From: Schistocerca nitens
Lineage: Eukaryota; Arthropoda; Insecta; Orthoptera; Acrididae
Direction of reading: 5' to 3'
Length of the DNA: 64,000 nucleotides
Assembly (NCBI RefSeq): GCF_023898315.1
Contig: NC_064616.1
Location: forward strand, 536,877,102-536,941,101
Of this stretch, positions 10,978-23,672 are shown piece after piece. The translations under genes and the position numbers were made by a program. Each line of letters begins with the position of its first letter. Positions within the stretch are counted from its first letter, which is position 1. The notes beneath the pieces were generated by a model that had not been told where the DNA came from, searched no databases, and worked only from the letters and a program-made list of their open reading frames with translations.

Positions 10978-12686
10978 CTGAAACCCAAAAAAGTAAAATT
11001 ATTAGTTAAGTTTGAGGGAAATTAGCTAATTTATATGTCACAACAGATAAACGTCATTATAACTACTAATATAAATTAAATAAACAACAGTGTAGTCTTA
11101 ATGACAATTTTAAAATCAACCAAGAAGATTTATTAAGTAGGAAACAAATTTCCTTATCGAATGGTGTAGGCCCATTCTATATAAAATGGAATGAACTGAA
11201 TATTAACATTACACTAGTAGAAAACTTTGATAGTTCAATGCAATGTTGAACAAATGAAACATAAGAGTAGTTTCATAGAGGTAGCCACAACTATAGATCA
11301 CCATCTTGACTGTCAAACCTAGTTGCATTCTCTTTATTTGAGAGTATAAAGTAGTATATGTTACAATTAGTGCACCAAACCATGAGAAACTCTTGTAATG
11401 CGTATCCCACTTACTGGACCACCCATATCGTCTTGTCACTTAAGATGGCAGGAAGTGAGGCATGTGCCTGTGTGTAGCTTTAGAGCGTTTTTGTTATATG
11501 TAGTATGTATACAGCAATCAGTTTTTATTCTTTTAAGAAATAGTTTCCCTATAACAATTAACTATAATTTGATGTGCAATTCGTTTTAACATTAGGCAGA
11601 TAATTTAGTAATTAACAGAAGTGAAAATGGTGTGGCATAATTGTCTAGCTCACAGCACAAGTAAGTAATAGTGATGACTTCATGTATGTTAGTGAACGCA
11701 ACTCATTTTCTGTTGTTATTAAATTATAAAACATTGTAACCTTAAACACAGATTAATATGTAAATGGACGTTGTAACTTGCTAGCTGCTATTATGTGTTA
11801 TCCAAATGCCAATTCATAAATAAAAGAAAATGACTACAACGTACATGGTAATTATACCTCATAAATATTCCGCGAATTCTGTGCCCTTTGAGAGGCCTTT
11901 GCTTAGTATCTATAGTGTACCTTAAGGAATAAATTCACTTAATCTCAAAGTCCATTCATCCCTGTCCAAAACTGAGTAATATTCATGTGAAGCTGGAAGA
12001 ACAACCATAAAGAGTAAGAACCTGCTATGTAGTACTTACTCAAATGTACCGTCAGGCAGCTCATATCCAGGAACGACGGGTGTGAAATTCTCAGAATTTG
12101 TGGTAGGTTCCTTAAGTACAGCTGTAAAAACTGAAACAGAAGGAAGTCTGTAAGTACCCACACCAAATTAAAATCGGGTAGCGTTTTTCACTTTCCTAAC
12201 AACTTGTCACAATATTATTGTAGCAATCAGTACAGACTGTAAGTAAAACCATTGTCATAATAGGGTACCATAAACTGTCCTATCCTTTATGTAAGCAGAC
12301 CACATTTAATTATTACCATTCAGCTACACTGAAACAGCAAAAAATATTTGTTTAAGTTATCAACGAGTTCATCTCATGTATAAATTTTAAAAAAGTTGTC
12401 CCAGTGTCATATGTTTAGGAGATTTATTCCGTCACCAAAGTCTCCAAATTATTTCGACAGATAATCACCTTCAGTGCGACTGAATACATTCATTACATAC
12501 CAAAATTGGTTTGAGAAGCTGATATAAGCAGCAGTAGTTTGAGAAACCGATTCAAGACACTTCATAGAACGTGTACAGCAACCAGTAATTCGGAAGCTCA
12601 AATAAAAATTGAAGTAGTAGAAAGAAGTTATTCATTTAGTGATGGTACTTACCAAAAATACTTAGCAAGGAAGAGAAAAGATCCAT
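10428..12686 (-). CDS. Unrecognised secretory/type I membrane protein, copy A (three exons)
   Basis: I do not recognise the family. Coding exons on the minus strand are 12,686-12,653, 12,130-12,040 and 10,977-10,428, joined by gtaagt donors and pyrimidine-rich cag acceptors with phases 1 and 2. The product is about 224 residues. The N-terminus MDLFSSLLSIFVFTA looks like a short signal peptide. A Ser/Thr-rich ectodomain follows, with N-glycosylation sequons (NFT, NVT, NTT, NDT) and the block SERNTTVGNDTSVLQ that is identical in copy B. Next come one membrane segment around VILLGAALVTASIW and a tail of about 43 residues containing NYFRSLPIEYNIKYT. A TATA box and initiator lie upstream and a poly(A) signal downstream. 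There are no stops or frameshifts although the surroundings are heavily decayed, so I infer a functional gene. Confidence 0.8.
11209..11431 (-). CDS. Candidate alternative last exon of gene A (exon 3a)
   Basis: An ORF in intron 2 is open from an AG acceptor (gacaag, ending at 11,432) to a stop. Entering at 11,431 completes the split codon left by exon 2 in phase, giving GAA then RYGW and onward. A spliced product would be about 115 residues: the signal-peptide region plus a different C-terminus rich in Tyr and hydrophobic residues. The same ORF with the same acceptor, phase and stop position exists in copy B (40,080-40,302). The acceptor lacks a strong pyrimidine tract, and transcription is not shown, so this is a hypothesis. 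Confidence 0.4.
12040..12130 (-). CDS. Gene A, coding exon 2
   Basis: The 91-nt exon follows the acceptor ttccttctgtttcag and ends at a gtaagt donor. A second AG nine bases inside (after TTTTTACAG) would also keep frame and drop three residues. It encodes the end of the hydrophobic leader and the start of the ectodomain, including one NFT sequon. Confidence 0.8.
12653..12686 (-). CDS. Gene A, coding exon 1
   Basis: The ATG is at 12,686. The 34-nt coding part is followed by a gtaagt donor and encodes the first 11 residues of the signal-peptide-like leader. The same ATG, length and donor are in copy B. Confidence 0.8.
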
Positions 12687-12917
12687 GTCAGTAGTCAGAC
12701 TGCAAATCAAAAAAAAATTAGGCCTGCACCGACGAATAGCTCACGTCCTCTCCACTCAACAGACAGCTCGAGAATGACGTGAGTTCCAGCTGGCTTCGTG
12801 ATGTTGTCGACAAATGAGGCGTTAGGCTGCTGGCGAGCGAGCCTAAGGCTGAGAGTAGAGGTCGCCCTTCCAACGAAGATGCCAGCTCCATCTCTCGGAT
12901 AATCTTGGTATCAACCA

Positions 12918-12946
12918 ACTGAGTTCTTCATGCGCTTTCTTTTATA
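12918..12946 (-). promoter_or_regulatory. Core promoter of gene A (TATA plus initiator)
   Basis: On the minus strand TATAAAAG (12,946-12,939) is followed 26 bp later by TCAGT, an arthropod initiator, with the A at 12,920 as the likely start site. The spacing is identical in copy B. About 230 nt of GC-rich 5' UTR with an upstream ATG separates this from the start codon. Confidence 0.65.
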
Positions 12947-12949
12947 TTG

Positions 12950-14400
12950 ACCTCCAAATTTTCTGCAACAGGTGAATTGAATCTTATAAGAAAACGATGG
13001 CTTTTAAACGGGAATAACTTGTGCTTTCAAATGAGGAATAAAATTAAGACACATCCGTGGAAATCTTTAACCACGTTGTGTTACATGAGCCCTGTTTCAG
13101 ATAAAAGCTGCTTAATTCGTTATTGTCGACATCATTACCTATGATTTCGTTTAAAGAGTGATGTGGTTTTAGTACCCAGTGAAATACAAAGGTTTCCTCA
13201 TTTCGTGCATCGCAGGTAGACGTACACAAATCAGTTGTAGATTTTATACGAATAAAATATTTTTTACACGTTAATGGTGTCCGTTGCTCTGTGTTGTATA
13301 AAAGTATTAACCATATGTGAGAATTAGACACGTCGAACTGTATTCAAGATAGTTATACTGTTTTAAATCCTTCATATCCGTTGTTTTGGATGGTCGGTCG
13401 ACAGCAGAAATTCATCCAAAGATTCAACAGGTGAGAGACAGGGAGCTGACTCCAACGATGAGGGGGAATTATTCTGCAGAGTATATTACAATAGGATGAC
13501 CAATGAAGGTGAAACACGTGTAAATGTTGAAAATGTGTATAATGTATTAGTCAACGAACAGTAAATAGAAGTTTATGTAGTTATCATGCTCGTTTCTTAT
13601 AGTAAGGTGAAAATTGGGCCCCTCAGAACATGGAAAAATCGACAGTAATAGACGTCGAGCGTGAAGGCTTATAGCCACGAAACGAAAAGGGCGATACAGA
13701 TTTTATCCACTGTGTGACTAGTAGCAGTAACATACTGAAGGTCTGTCTTATATTTTTTATCACACAGTAAAACGGTTGATCAGTGACCAACAAAAATGGT
13801 GAATTTTGTGTACGCCAACTGCGTGAAAAGTTTTTGTGCTTACGAGTATGGACTACAGCAGCACGTAAAGAAAATAATCACCTTAATATGAAAAGTAGCT
13901 GCAAGTTCCTTTGCAACCGACAGATCACTCGTAATAGAATTTTGATGTTTAATGACCATTTGGCGATAACACCAGACTGCCCATTTTTCCCACACGAGCT
14001 TTAATGTGAACAGATGCGTATGGTGAAATTTTCGAAACTCGCAATTTTGGAAAATAATCATCTTATGGAATAATGATTTAAAGCATACTGCAGTTAGCTT
14101 CGCTTCTTTGAAAAGTCTCATAATGAGTGTTTTTCCTTTAAAACTCTTACGTAACCATGCCTTTCCACGCAAAATATTTAAAACAACTAGGTTTGTTCCA
14201 TCTTCATTACTATTCACGACGCGTTTTGTGAAATTGGATGAACATATATAGGCAGATACAGCGTATTTTCACATGTATGTTTCATCTGAAGATGGATAGT
14301 GGTATGTTCTCCTTTTAATAAAGGATTCAATTAAGCAGCACACAGCAAACATATATCACGTGCACGCTTGTATAACACTTTTAGAAACCAGCGGTAGTAC
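12950..14400. other. Duplicated upstream region of gene A
   Basis: I see no gene. The stretch aligns in reverse with 37,165-38,570. Short ORFs here are not kept in the partner. Confidence 0.6.
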
Positions 14401-14404
14401 ATCC

Positions 14405-14588
14405 GGCTCATAATATCTTTATAATAATACCACACAGGTACCTCATTTTGTTCAGCGTATTTCTCGAACCAGCCATGGCATAGGTTCCAAAAATCGTGGG
14501 GAGTTCCATGCAGAAATGTTGAGAAAAGCGGCCTCTATAGCCACCCATAACTGCATGATTATATGCAAAAATTGATCTCTCAGTTACG
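14405..14588 (-). pseudogene. Tc1-like transposase relic, C-terminal stub
   Basis: This is the reverse-oriented partner of 36,958-37,130, where a longer relic of the same transposase is visible. It is cut off at 14,588 and joined directly to a truncated SINE tail belonging to another copy of the module. Confidence 0.6.
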
Positions 14589-16192
14589 TTTGACCTCAGC
14601 AGTTTGATCCCTTAGGAATTCACACATATTTGAACAATTATTTATGTCTGTCGGAATTGAAAAAGTTATTATTCTAGTGCTACAAAATGAATGGGGAGAA
14701 GCTATGACTGTATTTCTCCCTGTTCTCCACTCACACATTGTGTTTGTCCATCAACATTACAACAACAGTAGTCTGAGTAAGACGAGTGAAGAGCTACGCG
14801 TCGCAACACCATATTCAGATAATTTCCATTGGTGAAACGTCAGGCGAACGTACAAATCACAGGTGGGATGATTGTGCGCCTTAAAGAAGAGTCGAAAGCG
14901 CGAGTGTCATGCAGTTTTATACGAAGATCTTACACGTTCCGTGTGTTCACGATAACATTTAACAAAACAGACCGCCGCTTTGTTATCAGTTGACTAGCGT
15001 CGAACAGGTATACATTGATATAGAAGGACAAGTTGCAATTGGGATCGTCTAATGTTTCCAGGTTTCTCCTCCACTTCAGGTCAACGACCATATTTACATG
15101 CGTCTCTAATATCTGCACCTGGTATGTGTGCCAGTGACATAACATTCATGACGTGTTCAATAGAAAGATGGAGAAACAAACAGAAACTAACTACATACAG
15201 AGACTTCAGACACATAAATCTGTATGAACTTGCATATGAGGCTCTATAAATAGTTAGTGGGATCTTTTCTGTTTCCCTGTCTGACCTAAATGGAAAATTC
15301 CATGGATTTATTATCAAAAATAGTGAATTTTAAGACGAATAAACTCCCCTGCACTACGGAAAAAACTAGAGACAAGCCTGAACCTTAGTAACTGATAAAC
15401 TGCAGAGCTACCGCACAGCGGGCGTAGAAACCACGCCCTACACCTGAAAAGCCATCTGCCCGTTGGCCAACGTTCGTTACTGCCAGCACTTGTAAACAAC
15501 GAGTGTTATTGATACTCTTCTAACTGCAAGTGCAGTGATAACGAAGAACTTGACAGAAATAGAAGTTGCAGGGCAGCGGCGTTGAGGTTTGAACGTACAA
15601 AAATGCTGCTGATTGTGTACTAAGCTCCCAAACACAACAAAACAAACTTTAACTTCTATTTTTCTTTGACAATAACTGTCAAGCACGTCGTTGATGACGC
15701 TGTTGCAAGGTGTCAGTCACAAAAGAGGACCGTCACAGACACGAAAATTTACTTTATTTGGAACAGCATTACCTCTTAGGTTTGTCTTTTCTCCTGTCGC
15801 AGTACATACCACACCCTATATGTTAGCATTTTGAGTTGAACGTGCCTTCCCTTCAATTTGGTAAATATCACAAATCCTTGAAGGAATATTAGACTTATTA
15901 GACAGCATGTTCCTTATGGCAGTTCGGAATCGCAGGTGTTCTGAAACAAGCTTATACTTCTAATAATTCAACTGTCGAAGAAAATCTCTTCCTCTTATGC
16001 AGCTAAATGTGCTATTAGCACCATCAATCAGTAACGAATTGATACCTAGAACACCGATATCTCTTTCTTTTCGTACAAAATATTGCATGTAATACTTCGG
16101 GAATAACGTACAGTCGAAGTAGTATCCGAAGAGTGTACACTCTGAGTAGTATCCGAAAAATGATACCATTAATAAAGTAATATATTAAATCG
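14589..16192 (+). repeat. Third copy of duplicated module, first block
   Basis: It aligns in direct orientation with 44,697-46,130, starting inside the tail of the SINE shared by both arms (14,589-14,640). It contains one of the four copies of the 0.95 kb segment and a reduced tandem array at 16,107-16,160. No gene recognised. Confidence 0.85.
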
Positions 16193-16563
16193 GAGATTAA
16201 TTTTTGAGGTATAATACTGAGATTGTTCAAGTTGCTGTTTTGCAATTTAGTAAATTTAACTGTTGAAAAACACGAAGTCTCGTACTACCTTTAGCGGTAA
16301 CTAGTAGGGACTTGTTAAACGGGATCTCTAGGTTTAACCACACGCACTCCAGAGGGAGAAATGTTATTAATGTCACGATAACCTATTAATCCCTAAGGTT
16401 AGGCCTTCTGTAGTGCATTAATCATAAACGTCAACTACAATGAACTAAAGAGGGTACCCCTTCTTGCAAGCACACAATGTTGTTCGTTTTGTATTATTCA
16501 AAAACATCTTCCACCAAGTCTGTGTTGTCATCAGTAGATTTCCTCTGTTATTCTTTCTCTAAA
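16193..16563 (+). repeat. Third copy, displaced block
   Basis: The segment aligns with 43,292-43,672 of the right arm, so here it follows sequence that in the arms lies more than 2 kb away on its other side. The left junction shares GAGATTAATTT with both partner sequences. No gene recognised. Confidence 0.82.
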
Positions 16564-19376
16564 ATAATACAGAAGGACAAGCTGCAATTGGTATGGTCTA
16601 ATGGTTCCAGTTTTCCACCTCACTTCAGGTCAACGACCATATTCACATGCGTCTCTAATATCTGCACCAGTTATGTCTACCAGCGACATAACATTCATGA
16701 CGTGCTCACTAGAAAGTCCCATAAACAAGCAGAAACTAACCACATACAGAGACTTCACACACATTTATCTGTATGAAGTTTTAGGTGCGGCCTAGAAATA
16801 GTTTGTGGGACCATTTCTGTTTCTCTCTCTGACCTAAACGGAAAATTTCATGGATTTATTAACAAAAATACTCAATTATAAGACGAATAAGCTCCCCCAT
16901 ACACCGGAAAAAACTAGAAGCAATCCTGTCCTTGGCTAACTGATGAACTGCAGACCTGTTGCACAGCGGGCTTAGAAACCACGCCCCACACCGAAAGGCT
17001 GTCGTCTGGCCGTTGGTCAACGTTCGTTATTGCCCGTATTTGTAAACAACGAGTGGAACACTGCGAGTGCAGTGAAAACGAAGTACTTGTCAGATATAGA
17101 CTTTGGCAGGGCACCAGTGTTTGAGGTTTGAACATAAAAAAACTTTTCTGATTGTGTACTAACCTTACAAACACAACACAACAAAGGTTAACTCCGATTT
17201 TTCTTTGACAGTAACAGTCAAGCATGTGGCTGATGACGTTCTTGTAAGGTTTCTCAAAAGCGGACGGTCACAGACACGAACATTTACTCTATTTGGAACA
17301 GCATTACCTTTTATGTCTGTTTTTTTCTCCTGTCGCCGTACATACCACACCCTATTTGTTATGATTTTGAGTTGAACGTGCTTTCGCTTCAGTTTGGAAA
17401 ATTTCACAAATCTTTGAAGGAATATTAGAATCATTAGACAGTATGTTACTTATGGCAGCTCGGACTCACAAGTGTTCTGGAACAACCTTATAATCCTAAC
17501 AATACAACCGGCGAAGAAAATCTCTTCGTCTTGTACAGCTCTCTGGGCTATTAGCACCATCAATCACTAGTGAATTGATACCTAGAACGTCAAAATCTCT
17601 TTCTACTCGTACAAAATGTTGCATGTAATACTTGTTGAATAACTTGTCGCTACCCAGATGCAGTGCCGTACAGTTGGAGTAGTATCCGAAGAGCGTACTC
17701 TCGAAGTAGTATTCGAAAAGCGATAGTATTCGAAAAATACTACATTAATTCGGAGATGAAAATATTTGGGGAGCGTTCGTCTACGTGACATGCCTCTCAG
17801 ACAGGCCTCAAGTGATACACGCTCTCGAGTGTGCCGACAGCTTATCTGGAACCCCTCCAACTGAACACGTACCTCGGTTCTCGTGAGTCACATTTGATTT
17901 ACTCGGTTTTGAAAATAAACGAAAACAAACTGTGGCGGAGGAATCTGACTGATTAGGTAAGATATTGTGTTACGTCCCTTAGATTACTATTAAAAACTTG
18001 TTCTTATCCTGAGTGGTTAAAACGTCCTTCAATATTTATGTTTTTTGTGATAACTCTATTTGCTGCATAGCAGGCTTGTATGGAGATTCACGTTTGACAT
18101 AGCCGTTCCACACGTTTTAAGCTGAGGGAAGTGTCTAGCTACGCGAACATTGTTCACAAACAATCGAGAAGCGTTCTGTGTCCCCGTGTAACTGCCCCAA
18201 CTGTACGACTTGTGGCTGCGTTCTTTTCGCACTTTCCTTCTCTTGGAAACTCATCGTCTTCCACACATAACTTAAAAACGTCCGCCTGCCTAACGTCATC
18301 TGAAGTGCCCCCGTTATTTTAATTGAAGTACAACGTAAATTTTGAATTCACGTCGCGTTATGGGTGTCATGAAATGCTCCTCATTAAATTTAGATGAAGC
18401 TTCTGAGTTATTACCGTTATTACCAAATGCAAGCAAAAAGACAAGTCGCGAAATATGCATTTATACACTACTGCGTAGTGTAGCTGGTACGTTACAATTT
18501 ATTTACAAAATGCTGAACATAGGTTTCAACCATAAGTGTATTAATAGTGCTTAGCTCAAGAGTAGATCCAGTGAAAATATTTGTATTTGTTTCATGCGCT
18601 AACATAAGCTTTTCTTTTTTCTACAGCAGATCTGCGGATGGCCACTGTAGGCCGAAACCTGTTGTAACTGTGTCATAATAAAGCGATTGTTCCATAAATT
18701 AAAAGAAATTATAATTATTCAATCTCCATCTCCTTAAACAAATGCAGTTTTTCCTAAATACATACCACGTTACGCCCAGAGGTTAATAAATATTTTGGAA
18801 AGAAGTAGTTGTCAACAGTATTCACGTTTTAGCATTCTCCATCACGTTTATCAAAAATATTAAAAATTTGTATAAATATATTTTTCGAATTAATCCAATT
18901 TAACGAGAAACGAGGACTAGCAGTTCCGGTAGAAACAACAACAATCCCTGCTTTATCATTAACACACTTTGATCCGTATCTTTTTTTGCATCTTCAAGAT
19001 CAATTTGTTTCTCAGTGTGTAAGAGATTTTTGTAAAGTAGTCTAAATGAAAAAACTCTTTTCATTAACGTTTATCTGTAATACTAACTGAGTGGAAACGT
19101 TCAATAGTTGGAATGATGCTACTATATTAAGGGCTTATTGTATATCTTCATTTCCCTTATTTGAATTGGTAACGGGTGTTGTGAATTTGTATTGCTCAGA
19201 TATGGCATAAATTATCAAAATTTTATTTATTTTCCAGACTTTTCTACATCCAGTGTCAGCTGTAGCCCTGAAATGAAAATGTTTATAGCTGCAACTATAA
19301 TTTACTTTTGCATCTGGTACACTTCGAGTCGTGAATGACATGATAGTAAGCTACTGTATGTTTTAAAAATCTAATT

Positions 19377-20671
19377 GGCGACCGAGGTTTTCAGTGTTGA
19401 TCTTAATAAGAACAAGAAACAAATGGGCTGTTCTTGGAACTCAATATGGTTCATTGATGAATTTCTCTTCTTCTTAAATCCGGCATCCCCATGTTCCTGA
19501 CAGAGATTTCAAATTGACTGCAAAGTTCTCCGCTGAAAATTTAGATTAATTTGGAAACACATTCTAATCATATATGTTTCAATTATGAAAGTTAGCTATC
19601 ACTGTACACCCAACAAGCCCACAAGGTGCCATCTCCTGAAAGAAAAAGAGGGCTGAGGATGAAAGAGCTTGTGAAATCACGCGACACAGTCACATAGGCT
19701 GTGAGCAATGGACGTTCCTGCAACACATGTGACGGAGTAGAGCCCCATCTGTGACAGTTCTGTGCGTTCACAACACTGTACGGAATGAATCGTGTCTCGT
19801 CTGTCCGAAGAATACTCCCCTACGACATATCATCCATTTCGAAATGTGAAAAAAAGACGGAGGACAAAATGACTGATGTGTAGACTTTCTTGGGACTTCA
19901 TTTAGTGATTGTTATGCAACTTGTAGAACAGCATTGTAAAACGCACCACAAAATCCTTAGAACTGCTGACAAGTGTAAAAACATGTCCAGTGACTCCGCT
20001 CGAGCACTGGCCTCCGAGTTTGAGGAGTGTACCGCACTCTGGGCCATAGCTACAGCAACTTCAACGAGATGTGCAAATTAACCTTTTTTCTGGATGATAT
20101 TCTTTAGCCCATTTATTGGCATAGTGACACTACACAGCTGTTTCTGTCAGCGATATTACCGCAGTGCGTTGTTGGTATTACTGCCGTTCTGATAAAACAA
20201 CGTTAGCAGCAGTGCACGATCTATTGTTTCAAAAGCCATTGCGTTTCATGCGGAATAATTAACCATGTTAAACCTTTACAACATCAGTCACTTCAAGACA
20301 GAAATCAACTCTCGTCATCAAGCGAATAACAGCATACTGGCTTCAAAGCAAGGGAAATTAGACACCCTGCCTGCCTATAGCGTCATAATTCCACCTTGTA
20401 GCAGAAGGTGAAACCATTCTTCTTTTTTTTTTTTAGAATGCTCCGCGATCACCCCTACGATGTTTCAGTTCCCTGTAATGTATACAGCGACCACTGCAGC
20501 ACTCGGAAAACCATCAGCTTAATTACCAACACCAAGTACTATGAAGCAGTTATAGATCGTTGTGCACATTTAATATTCATCATTTTGTATCCTATTCAAA
20601 GTCTGGAAGCATTTAAATTCGAATAAAAGAATTAAGAAGACCATAGCTATTTATACAGAAGGTGTGAATGG
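19377..20671 (+). repeat. Donor arm of near-identical 1.3 kb inverted repeat
   Basis: It is nearly identical to the reverse complement of 24,240-25,545; the only easily seen differences are a poly-T length change and scattered single bases. In all copies of the module the sequence continues past 19,377, so this arm is the original and the other a derived copy. Confidence 0.93.
19490..20640 (-). pseudogene. DUF4817-type transposase relic, internally deleted
   Basis: This is the minus-strand relative of 1-1,094, broken by many stops. Compared with that copy it lacks about 770 bp, including the second and third catalytic regions. It belongs to the third module copy. Confidence 0.6.
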
Positions 20672-23600
20672 AGCATAGGCCTTTCATTAGTCTACTGATT
20701 CCAATTTTATCCACATGACCAGCTACTTGATTATTGAGACGTTATTCAATGAATGTCAGAACACAGGTGACTTACATAGTGTATAGTTAAATCAGTATCA
20801 GTAGGTTTCCTCTTTCATCTGCGTTAACTAGAAATTCGTTAATATCCATTTTATTCTCAACAGGCATGTAATAACATTTTGTGTAACTTCTGGTACAAAG
20901 AATCACTGAGATAAAGCCTGTTCAATATGTTTACACGAATGATACTGGAGATAAGCTACAAAGTAGTCGAAAAGTACTTTTTCTGTTACTTTATACTTTC
21001 TTTGCGTCTTTTTCTTCATATTGATCACGCAGTTGGAAGTTAAATGATTCGGATGAGGGATGGCACAAGACAGCATCAATATTTGTAACACTTATTAAAT
21101 CAGCGATAACAGTATTTGACTTTGGTGATTAGAGAAAATGCTTTCAGTTTTAATTATTTTACTTTATTCGTGCTGCGCTTTATATTGTTTAGTGGCGGCG
21201 GGTTTCCTTTATGATAAGAAGACTGATGAAGGTGTATTTTCTAATAATGGATTGTTGAAAACAAGCCACTAGATTTTGTAAATTACGTTTATGAGCATCC
21301 ATAAAAAAGCCTGAATTTTAATAACCACAAACTACACTTCACTAGTCCACATTTCAGCTCGCCTAAAGAAAAAGTGAAATCATACTCCTTCTTTAAAGAG
21401 GAGTAAGGAAACGATAGGCGTAACTGTTTTCAGCAATCAAGTACATCCAAATAATCTATTGTTTCACACCGAAAAAATCTTTTAATAACAGCATATGGCA
21501 CAGTTCAGAGCCTAAAACTCCTAAAAATTCCGTTTTATGTAAATTACTCTTCTGAAACTAATTGACCTAAGAATTTAAAAAGTACTGTTACTTGCTCTCC
21601 TAAAAGTGGTAATTTTTAGTACTGCACTTGTCACATAGATTTCGAATATGATAGGGAGCGCACAAAGTACGTTAGAGTGGAACGAATCCACTATCTATCC
21701 ACCTTTGGTTACATAACATGACACCTCAACGAAGTATGATTTATTTTATGTAACAGGCTTGTAAAGGCTTTAAACACAAAACATTATTGACATTTAGTTA
21801 TAACAAATCATAACGAATCCTCGAATCTTCTTCTGTGTTGCCTTGAAAGAGCTTGCTCTCATAACACGTGAATTGTATTGTAAGAAAAATCGTAACAATA
21901 AGGAATTACTCGTATTCTCAACACATACAGTGTACTTGTGCTTTGAGACAGAATATATTCATAGTATCAAAGTATAACAAAATTTCATCGAATATGGGGT
22001 ACTACAGAATACGACAAATACAGTATGGCGCCTTGCTTTCTGATAGTGACTTAGGTAGCATTTTAGCTTCCTATTGGTTCTACTTTACGTAGCACGTTGC
22101 CGAAATAGCTCAGGAAGTGACATCACAAAACTCGTAGGGCGCCACGTCGTCATATGGTGGCGACGGCTTAAGGCGACGTTCAGACAGACGCGATACGATA
22201 CGCGATGCGACTTGCGATTCGGAGCAGAAGCAATCTGCGTTGCGGAACTCACAAAGACACTGTTGAAATGAGTGAACTGGTTAACATTAACGACATCGTG
22301 TTTACACCGACATGTAACTCTGTCGTGACGCCGTGTTCGACATGGACTACTGGTCGTTCCAAGTAGAAGACACGGCGAGAGACATTTCATGTCATCCGGT
22401 GTGCCTAATATGAATTGTTTATCTAGATAAAGCAAATCCATATCCGATTCTGTACTTAGTTTCTCAGTATAACTTTCACATTAAGTTTAAGAAATTTAAA
22501 AGCGCAAATTTTGGTTTCGCGTGTGTTCTCCTCTATGCTGTCTTTCTCATTCGATCTTGAGGAAAATATTCGGTAAAAAAAAAAAAAAAAAAAAAAAGAT
22601 TTTTCAAAATATTACAGTATCACACCACAAAATTGTTTACGTTTCATGTATTTCAGGTCATAGATTTCTGCATACAGAATGGAGATATCATATTGAAATT
22701 ATTTTTAAAAGTGGAAGAAGAGATATACCTCTTCCCATTCTCCAGAAAGTACGTGAGATATGTTAGAGGTTGTCCGCCACGGAGTCGGTAGCAATGTCCC
22801 ACATGCGATGGTACTATCGACTGTTATGCCCTGCTATGCGACGTGTAGAACTGCCTCGTGCTTCTGTTTTTTATATGCTGCCGATACAATCCGAAGCTGG
22901 CAATGCTAAATTTACTGATATGAAAAGACACCGGGAGTCATCAGCTGATGAGATCTAAAAACTAAATTCCTTTCACCTGTGAATGTGCACTGAATGTAGA
23001 CGAGATGTACACATCGGTTATTATTCTTATCATCAACGGTTTTATCGATTTCTTCAAACGCGTTGTCTACCCCTGCTCAGAGTCCTCCACCCATTGCTAC
23101 TCCACTGATGGCAATTAATCTCACTTCTAATTCACGAACGTTGCTTCTGAATGCTCCTGAAGCTGACTCGTGTATTACTTGACGAAACTGAACCGTTGTA
23201 GATTTACTGTCCTCCCTTCATTAATTTCTAGCAAATATTTGGAAACATACCACTTCGACAAAGTGGTCTTACTAAAAATAAGCTTTTCAGAGTGACGTTC
23301 TAACGTTACCCAAATACTTGTCTCTGATTGCTTTATTACAATGAGTAGTTCCTCACCATGAGAGGTTGCAAAGTATCTTTGGAGCTTTCTTAAAGTAGCT
23401 AATGCCACTTACTCCAAAACGTGGAAGCGATCTGGACCCATTCTGTATAATTCGTGGAATTTCTGCTTGGGATTGGAGAGTTCATTAGAAAGCAAATTAT
23501 GTTTGATATTTATAACATGGAGTACTACTTTGTTTTGCTTCTTGTGCTATAAATAATGCCAATCCACAATAACGTCACTCTTCAAATGAGCTAATGATTG

Positions 23601-23672
23601 CAGAACAGCAATGAAACAGAAACGTGACTCGTGCAGTCTTGTTGCTACTTGTACACAAACACACACACACAC
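20672..23672. other. Three kb without recognised gene
   Basis: I find no convincing coding region. A 22-23 base poly(A) run lies at 22,575-22,597. Between 22,100 and 22,300 there is a GC-rich patch with GCGATACGATACGCGATGCG-like repetition that recalls subterminal parts of some DNA transposons, but I cannot assign it. A short AC repeat lies at 23,655-23,671. Confidence 0.5.

Larger units (their letters stand above)
1868..14588 (-). repeat. Left arm of large inverted segmental duplication
   Basis: Read on the minus strand this segment aligns along its length with 36,955-47,996. Anchors (left to right arm): 2,275-2,345 to 47,575-47,505; 2,960-3,110 to 46,770-46,660; 6,040-6,170 to 45,540-45,410; 7,440-7,540 to 44,110-44,020; 10,428-10,977 to 41,083-40,534; 12,653-12,686 to 38,862-38,829; 14,385-14,450 to 37,165-37,095. 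By eye divergence in non-coding parts is roughly 13-15 percent with many small indels. The arm is longer than its partner because it received a Tc1 element, two full SINEs and a short SINE stub. It ends abruptly at 14,588 inside a Tc1-like relic. Confidence 0.93.
16564..20671 (+). repeat. Third copy, main block continuing into transposase relic
   Basis: It aligns with 45,105-47,960 of the right arm and then continues into sequence related to 1-1,094 (reverse) that the right arm lacks. It contains a further copy of the 0.95 kb segment (16,575-17,560) and a reduced tandem array at 17,680-17,745. ORFs at 18,131-18,322 and 46,517-46,843 correspond but are not kept intact in the left arm, so I do not call a gene. 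Confidence 0.85.

Noticed and set aside
11209-11439. Reading the intron-2 ORF as an independent gene
   Set aside because: It has no ATG at its start (GTG or TTG only); it makes sense only as a spliced exon, and is listed that way.
22085-22441. Minus-strand ORF of 118 codons
   Set aside because: It lies in a GC-rich patch with internal repetition; no motif, start context or homology recognised.
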